NCBI RefSeq assembly: GCF_003601925.1
Contig: NZ_QZWH01000056.1
Span: 1 to 64,000, forward strand
DNA: 64,000 bases
Source of the DNA: Buttiauxella izardii
GTDB taxonomy: Bacteria; Pseudomonadota; Gammaproteobacteria; Enterobacterales; Enterobacteriaceae
Direction: 5' to 3'
Position 1 is the first letter of the stretch. Every line of letters starts with the position of its first letter. Below, one piece after another: positions 44,661 to 52,532 of this stretch. The notes below the pieces were generated by a model. That model saw only the letters and a program-made list of their open reading frames with translations, searched no databases and had not been told where the DNA came from. Made by a program: the position numbers and the translations under genes.

Positions 44661-45524
44661 TCAGAAGAAGAAACTCCAGACGGTACGGGCGACAGATACT
44701 ACCGTATCGCGTACAGTTTGAATGATGGTCCGAACCGGGGGCGGTATCAGCGGCATGGAACTTACCGTATCCAGTAATGTACCTACCGTTTCACCAAAAT
44801 CATCGCGGGCTTTTTTATTAACGGCATCGGTACGAAGCGGCGCACTGAGTTGTACCGCCACGGGGCTACTGGCCTCACGGGGAAGGCTGCGAATCATCCG
44901 CTCTGCCATCACCCGTAGCCCCCACTGCAGACGGACCGACACGGCACACACCGGATGCACGGGCTGGAACAACTCATGTAATAGGCAGATTTTACGGCTC
45001 ATGTTTTGTTTCTGTTCTGTGGATAATCGTTCTCCTCTGCTGGTGGGCTCAGCCTTGTCCGACTGGCTGATAACAAACAGCACCTTATGCCGGTATGCCT
45101 CGCCAATCACCTTGTGATAAAAGTGCTCATCCACTGACAGCGCCCGGTCATCAGCCTTGATCAACCACAGTACCAAGTCGAGGCGAGGAAGCTGTTCACG
45201 GTAAAGAGCAGCATATTCGGTATCACGTGCGCCACTTTCCCCGACACCAGGCAAATCCACCAGTGTCATAAACCGCCCTCCAACCTGAAAACGAAAACGC
45301 AGTGGCTCACGGGTACAGGCTGCTACATCGCTGACCGGCGATACCTCACCGGCAAACAGAGCATTGCACAGACTGGATTTACCAGCCCCGGTTTTGCCCA
45401 TAATGCCGATCATTGGTTCATAACTGGTTAACTGGCTTACCTGGTGCAAAATGCGTTCAGACACCCATTGCGGTAAGCCAGAAAGTGAGTTCTGCAGCGG
45501 CTGCAGGCCTTTAGAATTGTTCAT
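44661..45524 (-). CDS. yfjP: YfjP/YeeP-family GTPase
   Basis: A 287-residue Era-like GTPase. G1 is GIMGKTGAGKSSL, G3 is LVDLPGVGE, G4 is ISQSDKAEP, all intact. The C-terminal 60 residues contain hydrophobic helices for membrane contact, ending WSFFF. First gene of the leftward CP4 operon. AGAGGAG lies five bases before the ATG; a GTG just upstream is also in frame. Its N-terminus and leader occur a second time as the fossil at 17.9-18.1 kb. Confidence 0.9.
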   Translation of the reverse strand: MNNSKGLQPLQNSLSGLPQWVSERILHQVSQLTSYEPMIGIMGKTGAGKSSLCNALFAGEVSPVSDVAACTREPLRFRFQVGGRFMTLVDLPGVGESGARDTEYAALYREQLPRLDLVLWLIKADDRALSVDEHFYHKVIGEAYRHKVLFVISQSDKAEPTSRGERLSTEQKQNMSRKICLLHELFQPVHPVCAVSVRLQWGLRVMAERMIRSLPREASSPVAVQLSAPLRTDAVNKKARDDFGETVGTLLDTVSSMPLIPPPVRTIIQTVRDTVVSVARTVWSFFF

Positions 45525-45552
45525 CACTACTCCTCTGAAAAATAAAACTAAA

Positions 45553-45578
45553 ACGGCAGAACCGTGAGGTTCTGCCGT
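45553..45578 (-). terminator. Leader hairpin (possible attenuator) before the GTPase gene
   Basis: ACGGCAGAACC/GGTTCTGCCGT with GTGA loop, followed on the minus strand by TTTTAGTTTTATT and then the GTPase ribosome binding site. A terminator in a leader suggests attenuation. The fossil copy has a different stem at the same place. Confidence 0.6.
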
Positions 45579-45986
45579 TAATCAGGTATGTTCAGTTGAA
45601 TGATATATATCTGAATATTTTTACAATTCTAATAGGCATTTCTGTGCCAACAGCGGAAGTTACTAACAAAGTTGAGTCAATGTGTAGGGAACAAGTCAGC
45701 CGAGTTACATTTTCATTTCAGAGCGCTCTGAATCGCCTCGGATTGCCATCGCATGTGCCCCTTCAAATCTCGCAACTCCGCAAGAATACACATTAAATTG
45801 CAAGCTATTCGACATTATTACATGCCGGAGTTATGTCGCAGGAGCATGGATAGTGATACCTTACGAACATTAAGTCTTTGTCGATGTAGATCAGCATCCT
45901 TACGGTGCCTCACGGTATTTTTAGTGGTCGCCGTCAACGGATGCTGGGATCACGTAGATAGAAAATAATACGAAAGGAAGCAAATC
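45579..45986. promoter_or_regulatory. Divergent promoter region, GTPase operon and TIR-SLOG operon
   Basis: These 408 bases have no gene I can support. They separate the leftward CP4 operon from the rightward defence-like operon and presumably hold both promoters. The base composition changes to the right, consistent with a cargo junction. Confidence 0.5.
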
Positions 45987-46586
45987 ATGCCGAGAAAAAC
46001 ATTCTTTTCTTTTCACTATCAAGAAGATGCATGGCGCGCGTGGAATGTCAGAAACAGCTGGGTTGTGGGGAAAGATAAAGAATCAGTGGGATTCTATGAT
46101 GCTAGCGTTTTCGAAGCATCACAGAAGGAAAGCGACAACGCCCTAAAAAATTTTCTACGCGACGGGCTAAAAAATACTTCAGTTACGTGTGTTTTAGCTG
46201 GTCAGTACACTGCTAGCAGGCGTTGGGTTCGATACGAAATTGTACGCAGCGTTTTGAAAGGAAATGGTCTGCTGACAGTTGACATTCATGGCGTAAAAAA
46301 CAATTCGAATATTTTGGGGAAAAAAGGAATCGATCCACTTTCCGAAGTCGGAGTTTACTGTTCGAACGGACAAATTTACTTTGCTGAAATTAAAAGCGGT
46401 AAATGGGTAAAATACGAGGACTACACTTTGGCTATTCCTGCATCCGATCTGTGGTTTACAGCCCCCACTACCTTGGGCGTAACAAAAATTTCAGACCATG
46501 CCCTGAGATACGATTACGCAGCTCAGAACGGCAGAGAAAACATACCTGGATGGATTGAAACAGCTGCTGGACTTGCTGGTCGCTAG
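45987..46586 (+). CDS. thsB: ThsB-type TIR-like protein
   Basis: A 199-residue protein of the MTH538/ThsB TIR-like family. The start PRKTFFSFHYQEDAWRAW, NVRNSW, the LKNTSVTCVLAGQYT strand and SRRWVRYEIVRSV all resemble ThsB of the Thoeris antiphage system. The conserved glutamate is E84 (WVRYE), where ThsB needs a glutamate for NAD-derived signal production. AGGAAGCAAATC precedes the ATG. It leads a rightward set of five genes with two SLOG-type proteins. In Thoeris, ThsB makes a cyclic ADP-ribose isomer sensed by a SLOG domain; that role is inferred here. No classical ThsA (SIR2-SLOG) is present. Confidence 0.88.
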   Translation: MPRKTFFSFHYQEDAWRAWNVRNSWVVGKDKESVGFYDASVFEASQKESDNALKNFLRDGLKNTSVTCVLAGQYTASRRWVRYEIVRSVLKGNGLLTVDIHGVKNNSNILGKKGIDPLSEVGVYCSNGQIYFAEIKSGKWVKYEDYTLAIPASDLWFTAPTTLGVTKISDHALRYDYAAQNGRENIPGWIETAAGLAGR

Positions 46587-46728
46587 TCAACGTGAGCTCC
46601 TACGTTTGTACGTTTTCATGATTCTGGGGAGCTCTAGGTGAACGGACTGATATGCGACGCCGTATCCTGACTAAGCTATTCGGCTTTGAGCGGACAATCA
46701 TGCCTCTAGACAAATATGGGTACTTAGA

Positions 46729-48345
46729 ATGGCAGTTAAACAACGCCTGGCGGGCGTGCGAATCCACCTCTCGGGCTCGAACAAAGAGCAAAACGAAGAT
46801 ATTGAACGTTTTGTGAGCAAATTTGCAGCAAAAATCTTCACCGAAGGGGGAACGATAGTACATGGCAGTCACCCTTCGTTTAACGCTCCTCTAAAAAAGG
46901 CAGCCGAAGGTTTTATTGATGCTGGTGGGGACAAAGGTGCGCTCACTCTGGTACGAGCAAAAAGCTTCGCTACAGATCAGTATGCTGCTGAAATCGATGA
47001 TCAACGAATGTATGCGGCTGTCGAGATAGTTCCGGCAGAGTCCGAAGATGGAAATCCGACAAGTGGTTTGACACCCATGCGCGATTGGATGGCCGATCGC
47101 TCAGATGCGATTGTCTGTGTCGGTGGCGCCTGGTGGGATGTCAATAAAGCGAATGCGGGTGTGCCCAATGAACTAGACACCATGCTGGAGCTTGGAAAGC
47201 CTGGGTTCGTCGCAGCCGGGTTTGGCGGCGCGATTACTGGCTATCTCAATGAAGAGCCTTCGCTAATAAGACGCCTAAAAAACGGACTGGGTCAAGAGGC
47301 TAACGAGGTCATTGCGCGTGGCACTAATGTTGATTCGGTTGTCGATCTGATTGTCGAGCAACTCAAAAATTTGCCCCTCTCACGAAGGAACGTAACTCGA
47401 GGCCGAAATTTCCGAATTTTGGCTTTAGACGGTGGCGGACTGAGGGGCACATTTACTGCAGCTGTGCTGGCCAAGTGGGACGATATGCTCAAAGCCGGCG
47501 GCGGTAATGGCATCATCTCCCATTTCGATCTAGTTGCAGGTACATCGACTGGCGCTATCCTTGCCATCGGTCTAGCCCTTGGCCTGAACCCAAGTGAAAT
47601 TCTGGCTTTTTACGAAGAAAAGGGCCCCCAAATTTTTCCTAAGGATCGAAAGCTGAGACATTGGCTCAAATCCAAACATGATTCAACCACCTTGCGACAG
47701 CTACTTATAGAGGTGTACGGCGAAAAGACACTGGCTGCAGATTCATGCTGTCGCCTGGTCATACCTACTGTAAGAGCGAAACAGGGACAAGCAGAGGCGA
47801 TAGTAACGCCTCACAGTCCAGATCGTACTGCGTATCGCGATATCTCTGCCGTCGATGCGGCCCTGGCTTCGTCAGCAGCACCAACATTCTTCGACGAGTC
47901 GACATGGGAGGGACCAATCGCCCTCGAAACGTTCCTTGACGGGGGAGTTTGGGCAAACAATCCTATTTTGCCTGCGCTTGCGGAAGCTGTCAGATACCTA
48001 AAAATTCCACTGGATCGTATCGATGTGCTGAGCATTGGAACACTCAGCAGTGAAAGCGATTTTACTGACCAATTGGGGAAGGGCAAAGCTGGATGGGCAC
48101 CTCATAGCGCTGACCTGTTTTTTGCTGCACAGGAGCACGGTGCACTCGCACTTGCTGAAAGTTTCCTGGGACCCACTCGTCATTTGCGCATCAACCAACA
48201 AACCCCTGTCGAAATCAAGCTTGATGACAGAGAGGCAATTCAGGAAATGGCTGCGCGTGGGAATGAAGCAGGAAAAGAACACTTTGCAGAAGTGCGCTCA
48301 AGGTTTTTTGATGGTCGTCATGCCGATGAATGGGAGCGTTTTTAA
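46729..48345 (+). CDS. SLOG-patatin fusion (putative signal-gated phospholipase)
   Basis: A 538-residue two-domain protein. Residues 1-215 look like a SLOG ligand-sensing domain: GVRIHLSGSN, GGTIVHGSHPSFN, DAIVCVGGAWW and GVPNELDTMLELGKPG with a following AAGFGG. Residues 228-538 are a patatin-like phospholipase like CapV: oxyanion loop DGGGLRG from residue 234, nucleophile S273 in GTSTG, and catalytic D404 in LDGGVWANNP. Both dyad residues are intact. It should cut membrane lipids when the SLOG domain binds a nucleotide signal, plausibly made by the neighbouring TIR proteins. No good ribosome binding site is visible before the ATG, and 142 bp separate it from thsB. Confidence 0.85.
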   Translation: MAVKQRLAGVRIHLSGSNKEQNEDIERFVSKFAAKIFTEGGTIVHGSHPSFNAPLKKAAEGFIDAGGDKGALTLVRAKSFATDQYAAEIDDQRMYAAVEIVPAESEDGNPTSGLTPMRDWMADRSDAIVCVGGAWWDVNKANAGVPNELDTMLELGKPGFVAAGFGGAITGYLNEEPSLIRRLKNGLGQEANEVIARGTNVDSVVDLIVEQLKNLPLSRRNVTRGRNFRILALDGGGLRGTFTAAVLAKWDDMLKAGGGNGIISHFDLVAGTSTGAILAIGLALGLNPSEILAFYEEKGPQIFPKDRKLRHWLKSKHDSTTLRQLLIEVYGEKTLAADSCCRLVIPTVRAKQGQAEAIVTPHSPDRTAYRDISAVDAALASSAAPTFFDESTWEGPIALETFLDGGVWANNPILPALAEAVRYLKIPLDRIDVLSIGTLSSESDFTDQLGKGKAGWAPHSADLFFAAQEHGALALAESFLGPTRHLRINQQTPVEIKLDDREAIQEMAARGNEAGKEHFAEVRSRFFDGRHADEWERF

Positions 48346-48432
48346 CCGGCACTTTGCGAGAAATCAGTTCACATAATCCTAAGCTCCTTTAAATAAATGA
48401 GGGTTGTATGTTCCTGGACTTGAAAATTGAAA

Positions 48433-49266
48433 ATGTCGTTGCGTCCAATTCAGAATGGAGTGATTCTGACGTCGCATCCTACAAAGCGAAAAAAAAACAA
48501 CATTGCCATCAGGCTTGAAGAGTACCTGCTGAATGGTAACAACCTGCTGGATGCAGAGAAAATCCAGCAAAGCGTATTCCCAGAGACGGAGATTGACGTA
48601 TTCATTTCCCACTCACATAACGATGAAGAGCAGGCTATCCGTATTGCTTTAAGCCTAGAAAAAATTGGCCTGAAGCCTTTCGTCGATTCATGCGTTTGGG
48701 GCTACGCTGATGAGTTGCTTCAGAAGATTGATAACAATTTCTGTATCCCTTCAGGTTGGGAAAATTATAGCTACGCACTGAGGAACAGAACGACAACTAA
48801 TGTTCACCTAATCTTAAACGCAGCGCTCCAGCAGATGATCCATCGCTCTGAGCTTTTCGTTTTCTTAGGCACGGAAAGTTCGATCAAAATTGATGAATAC
48901 ATGTCGGATACGGAGCGACTTTCCTCTCCCTGGATTTTCTCCGAACTTATGTTTGCACGAAATGTGAAACGAACAGAGCGCAAGCAACTCGAATACGGGA
49001 TGGGTATGGAGGGTTATCGGAAAATAGAAGAAGCCGCGTTTGATAGTAAACACGTTGAGTTTAGATACTTACTCCCTCAATCCACTTACTCAATGGATTA
49101 TGAACAGTTTATGAAGTGGCTAAGCTCCTACACCCTGCCGGATGACTCCGATTTCATTAGGAGGATCAGCGGGCTCCATCATGTTGATAAGCTTTATATG
49201 GAACTGGGGGTCGATGAGAAGCTACTAGAGGCACCCCGGATACAGCTGAGAAACTACACCGTTTGA
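48433..49266 (+). CDS. TIR-domain protein, N-terminus possibly frameshifted
   Basis: A 277-residue protein with a TIR domain beginning around residue 35: EIDVFISHSHNDEEQAIRIA is the first strand and helix, ELFVFLGTES a core strand and SPWIFSELMFAR carries the conserved glutamate (E171). The stated ATG has no ribosome binding site. A better start (ATG at 48408 after GAGGGTTGT) is in another frame and encodes MFLDLKIENVVASNSEWSDS; it would join this frame if the A9 run at 48489-48497 lost one base. So the real product may need slippage, or the locus may be switched off. No catalytic activity can be proven. Confidence 0.75.
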   Translation: MSLRPIQNGVILTSHPTKRKKNNIAIRLEEYLLNGNNLLDAEKIQQSVFPETEIDVFISHSHNDEEQAIRIALSLEKIGLKPFVDSCVWGYADELLQKIDNNFCIPSGWENYSYALRNRTTTNVHLILNAALQQMIHRSELFVFLGTESSIKIDEYMSDTERLSSPWIFSELMFARNVKRTERKQLEYGMGMEGYRKIEEAAFDSKHVEFRYLLPQSTYSMDYEQFMKWLSSYTLPDDSDFIRRISGLHHVDKLYMELGVDEKLLEAPRIQLRNYTV

Positions 49267-49296
49267 CGATAACTGTAATTGAATAAAAGGGCAACC

Positions 49297-50439
49297 ATGC
49301 TTCCTATCTATCAGCTTGCTGTTATAGGCTCCCCTTCAGACGAGCAACTGCGCGATTTGGAGGATGCGGTTAAAACTGCAGTGGAGATGTACGGGCTACG
49401 ACTCGGTCAGGAGATCAGTTGGGAAATAGCTCCTGATATGTTTACACCAAATCAGTTACGATCGAGCGCGGTTGTCTTTTTTGGAGGAGAGGGCGTAGAT
49501 CACCCAAGTTTACCGGGCTTGCTTCGCAGCGGTACTCCTGTAATTCCAATTGTATCCGATCTACGACATGTATCTGCGGAGATTCCTGAGCTGCTGCGAC
49601 CGCTGAACTGTCTGGCCTACGCAAATGGTGGTGCTAAGCGTGTCTCGATAGCTCTTCTTGAATGCGCTGGATTGCTTCCGAAACAACGAAGGGTCTTCGT
49701 AAGCTACCGTCGGGATGAAGCCAGAGTTGCCGCGCTCCAGATGTTCGATGCTCTATCAGAACGCCATTTCGACGTATTCCTTGACACTCATAGTATTGCG
49801 CCAGCAGAAGATTTTCAGACCATGTTGTGGCATAGACTCTGCGATTCTGACGTGCTGTTGATGCTAGATACTCCTGACTATTTTAATAGTCGTTGGACAT
49901 CAGCTGAGTTTGGGAGGGCTCTCGCGAAAGGTATCAGTGTTCTTCGAGTCGCTTGGCCTGAAACGAAGCAGTCTCGTGGATTGGGTACCGCAAGCCTTGC
50001 TGAGTTAGCTGAAGGCGAGTTGGACGGCGGAACAGGACGTATCGAGAATTCCGCTATCGACCGAATTTGTCTACAACTTGAGGCGGTGCGCAGCAAAAGT
50101 CATGCTGTGAGGACTATCAACCTAGTCAGCAATTTGCGCATTGGAATTGAGGCAATAGGTGGTGAAGTCATTGGTATGGGAGTGGGGCGGGAAATCAAAG
50201 TTCGTCTGCCCACAGGGCGAATTATAGTGGTCTACCCGACGGTCGGGGTCCCGACGTCATCAACCATGCATCAAGCCTCAATGAACTATCCAGATGAATC
50301 AGTTGCTATACTGTATGACCATGTGGGGCTACATCCTCAGTGGCTGAATCATATGGATTGGCTCGGCTCGCACATCCAGGCAACGAAGTGGGTGAAAGCA
50401 TGCGAGGCCGGCTGGCAGTTTGCAGATTGGGAGGTTTAA
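49297..50439 (+). CDS. TIR-domain protein with flanking unknown domains
   Basis: A 380-residue protein in three parts. Residues 1-130 (YQLAVIGSPSDEQL, VVFFGGEGVDHPSLPG) form an unassigned Rossmann-like domain. Residues 133-250 are a TIR domain (RRVFVSYRRDEARVAALQ; FDVFLDTHSI; SRWTSAEFGRAL with the conserved glutamate E204). The C-terminal 120 residues, containing IEAIGGEVIGMGVG and IVVYPTVGVPTS, are unrecognised. The start follows AAAAGGGCAACC. The SLOG gene starts three bases after its stop, so the two are translationally coupled. Confidence 0.82.
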   Translation: MLPIYQLAVIGSPSDEQLRDLEDAVKTAVEMYGLRLGQEISWEIAPDMFTPNQLRSSAVVFFGGEGVDHPSLPGLLRSGTPVIPIVSDLRHVSAEIPELLRPLNCLAYANGGAKRVSIALLECAGLLPKQRRVFVSYRRDEARVAALQMFDALSERHFDVFLDTHSIAPAEDFQTMLWHRLCDSDVLLMLDTPDYFNSRWTSAEFGRALAKGISVLRVAWPETKQSRGLGTASLAELAEGELDGGTGRIENSAIDRICLQLEAVRSKSHAVRTINLVSNLRIGIEAIGGEVIGMGVGREIKVRLPTGRIIVVYPTVGVPTSSTMHQASMNYPDESVAILYDHVGLHPQWLNHMDWLGSHIQATKWVKACEAGWQFADWEV

Positions 50440-50442
50440 AAA

Positions 50443-51030
50443 GTGGATTCTATTTTTCTCTCAGCAAGCGTCCCGGTCAATGGGCGAGGTGATTATTACG
50501 AAACTGCTGATCCGTTCCTGATTCAGTGTGCTGTACGTGAGTTTGCCATCGCGGTCGTAAGAAAAATGAAAATCGTATGGGGGGGGCACCCTGCCATAAC
50601 ACCCATGATCTGGAGCATTTGCGAAGATCTGGGCGTCGATTACACACGCTCCGTTACATTGTACCAGAGCCGATTTTTCGAAGGCCAGTATCCTGAAGAA
50701 AATGAGCGATTCGACAATGTCGTTTACACCGATGCAGTGCCTGATGATCTAGCCGGCAGCCTACATCTTATGCGGCAGGAAATGTTGTCTCGATGTGACT
50801 TAGTTGGCGCAGTCTTTGTAGGGGGTATGGAGGGAGTTCAGGTTGAGTATGAGCTCTTTAAGCAATTTCATCCTGACGCAATAATTCTACCGGTCGCCGC
50901 CCCTGGAGGCGCAGCACTGAGCCTTGCAAGGGATCATGGCTACTTAGATGGAGGCCGTCTGGAAGACGTGGATTTCGCATCTTTATTCGATCGTTATCTA
51001 ATCAAACCGCTATGCTCTCAAGCCAATTGA
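50443..51030 (+). CDS. Stand-alone SLOG-domain protein
   Basis: A 195-residue single-domain protein of SLOG/LOG type. IVWGGHPAITPMIW and GAVFVGGMEGVQVEYELFKQ with AAPGGAA are the phosphate-loop and acidic motifs; GGHP also echoes GSHP in the SLOG-patatin fusion. It starts with GTG behind GGGAGG, three bases after the TIR gene. It may act as a second sensor, a sponge or a hydrolase for the signal. Confidence 0.8.
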   Translation: MDSIFLSASVPVNGRGDYYETADPFLIQCAVREFAIAVVRKMKIVWGGHPAITPMIWSICEDLGVDYTRSVTLYQSRFFEGQYPEENERFDNVVYTDAVPDDLAGSLHLMRQEMLSRCDLVGAVFVGGMEGVQVEYELFKQFHPDAIILPVAAPGGAALSLARDHGYLDGGRLEDVDFASLFDRYLIKPLCSQAN

Positions 51031-51094
51031 CAAGTCATGAGGTATCATTGGAGTTGATCGGCTACGCTCCCGTGGGTATAGGAAGAGGTCGTTA

Positions 51095-51119
51095 GGGGGC
51101 AGGAAAAGGCGTTGCCCCT
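51095..51119 (+). terminator. Candidate terminator between convergent operons
   Basis: GGGGCA/TGCCCC stem in the 287-bp gap after the SLOG gene. No long T-run follows, so efficiency is uncertain. Confidence 0.4.
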
Positions 51120-51317
51120 ATTCGAATTAACCGTCTTTTTGATAGGATAGCTACCAGAAATGCCAAGTCAAAATCATAATGCAAAGCCCTATTTAATCGA
51201 ATTGCATGGCAAGTTTCATTGTAGAATCTTGAATTACTAAACATTGCAAGATTGCCAGTTTCTGAATGAAAGTTGAGGATTATTAAATAATATCCAGAGT
51301 TATAGTGTGAGTGCTTA

Positions 51318-51980
51318 TTAATAGAGCTCACCAGTTCCCTGATCTACACGTTTATAGAAATCAGAGAACTGGCATGGATCAGATATAACTATATTTTTAT
51401 CACTATGAAACTCAGCGTCTATTTTTTTAATAAGATCATTTGCAGGGATAGAGTGATCTAAGGAAAGCTTTATATAATCTCTAATTCTGTGATAGCCAAT
51501 TGAGTCTAAGTCTACATCAACGGCTTTATCACCAAAATAATAAAAATGTCTTGAAATCAACACCTGGTCAGTACGAGTATCACGTTCAAGATTTGTCATA
51601 TTGAATGAGCCATCAGCATTGCTATGATGTGAATCTTCTTGAATCCAATCATTATTGTCGTCCTGATGATAGATATTATCCCCCAAAATCTGCACATGAC
51701 TACCATTTCTCGCTGGTTTTTTGATGGCAAATCTATTGTCTTCCCAATAATCATTAAAACTTATTTTCTCAGTCACCTTCATTAGTAGAATACACTTTTT
51801 TTTAACAGATTTTAAATTAGCCCCGCCAATCCCCAGAATCCAATCGCCAATGTTAGCAGCCTTTCTAATTCTAGGTTTGCATGTTGCTAAGGTACAAATT
51901 CCATGAAATGGGTTAGGTGCAAAACCAAAGTCTCGTGTTATTGAATAGGCATAAAGATAAGAGTTGTTTTCTATTAACAT
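51318..51980 (-). CDS. Nmad2-like nucleotide-modification-associated protein
   Basis: A 220-residue protein resembling Nucleotide modification associated domain 2 (Nmad2): YAYSITRDFGFAPNPFHG, CTLATCKPRIR, GDWILGIGG and the later HFYYFGDKAVD. Nmad proteins were predicted from their company with DNA base-hypermodification enzymes; their activity is unknown. It overlaps the preceding TIR gene by seven bases (coupled translation) and ends the leftward five-gene operon. Very AT-rich. Confidence 0.78.
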   Translation of the reverse strand: MLIENNSYLYAYSITRDFGFAPNPFHGICTLATCKPRIRKAANIGDWILGIGGANLKSVKKKCILLMKVTEKISFNDYWEDNRFAIKKPARNGSHVQILGDNIYHQDDNNDWIQEDSHHSNADGSFNMTNLERDTRTDQVLISRHFYYFGDKAVDVDLDSIGYHRIRDYIKLSLDHSIPANDLIKKIDAEFHSDKNIVISDPCQFSDFYKRVDQGTGELY

Positions 51981-52465
51981 ACTACATTTCCCCCTTGTAC
52001 TTTATCCCTATCAGTACCATCAGGTTTTTGAAAACTTGTTTTACCCTCAAGTGCACTGATAATTGCATCGCTTCTCCAGGAAACGATAGATGTTGCATAT
52101 TTTTCAAGGTTTTCAGGTAGTTTTACATCATCTTTCAAACCATTTTCATAGACACCTATAATAGGTTTGCCAAGCTGATGAGCTGCTTGAATTTCCCAAT
52201 TCACCCATGCTCTTGTGTGTGTTTCTTTCCCGATAACTACTATAACTTGACCAGCCCATCTCATTTTCATCCTGAGCAAACGAGCTATGGTTCTATCACT
52301 AATCTTTTTTTCATCAGCACGTCTCTGATTTTCAGGTTTCATTCTGACAGAGCTATTTCGTAGGTGATAACCTTTTGCTGCAGCTAACCGCGAAACTCCA
52401 TCGACACTGGCGTCATCTTTGTGATGATGACTAACAAAAACATTTTTCTTAATTTCTTTAGGCAT
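51974..52465 (-). CDS. ThsB-like TIR protein of the modification operon
   Basis: A 163-residue TIR-like protein of the ThsB/MTH538 group. NVFVSHHHKDDASVDGV opens the fold, QVIVVIGKETHTRAWVNWEIQAA carries the conserved glutamate (E91) and KPIIGVYENG follows. ATG chosen after AAAGGATTTGAAA; a TTG lies two codons up. It sits between a predicted DNA-modification protein and Nmad2. In this setting it may be the effector of a base-modification-linked defence. Confidence 0.82.
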   Translation of the reverse strand: MPKEIKKNVFVSHHHKDDASVDGVSRLAAAKGYHLRNSSVRMKPENQRRADEKKISDRTIARLLRMKMRWAGQVIVVIGKETHTRAWVNWEIQAAHQLGKPIIGVYENGLKDDVKLPENLEKYATSIVSWRSDAIISALEGKTSFQKPDGTDRDKVQGGNVVC

Positions 52466-52490
52466 TTTCAAATCCTTTCTGAACCATTGA

Positions 52491-52532
52491 AGTTATCAGT
52501 TATCAGTTATCAGTTATCAGTTATCAGTTATC
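52491..52532. repeat. Six tandem AGTTATC repeats
   Basis: Six exact head-to-tail copies of a seven-base unit lie between the HMUDK-like and TIR genes; the last one overlaps the upstream stop codon. Slippage would alter intergenic spacing by seven bases per unit and could change coupling or expression of the TIR and Nmad2 genes. Confidence 0.9.

Noticed and set aside
45987-46586. Classical Thoeris (thsA-thsB)
   Set aside because: ThsB is present, but no SIR2-SLOG ThsA; the SLOG-bearing partner is a patatin.
46652-46810. Short overlapping frame starting MRRRILTKLFGFERT before the SLOG-patatin gene
   Set aside because: It overlaps the SLOG start in another frame, has no ribosome binding site, and its composition is poor.
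52491-52532. Possible CRISPR array at the AGTTATC repeats
   Set aside because: Units are seven bases with no spacers; this is a simple tandem repeat. No CRISPR array or cas gene is seen in the window.
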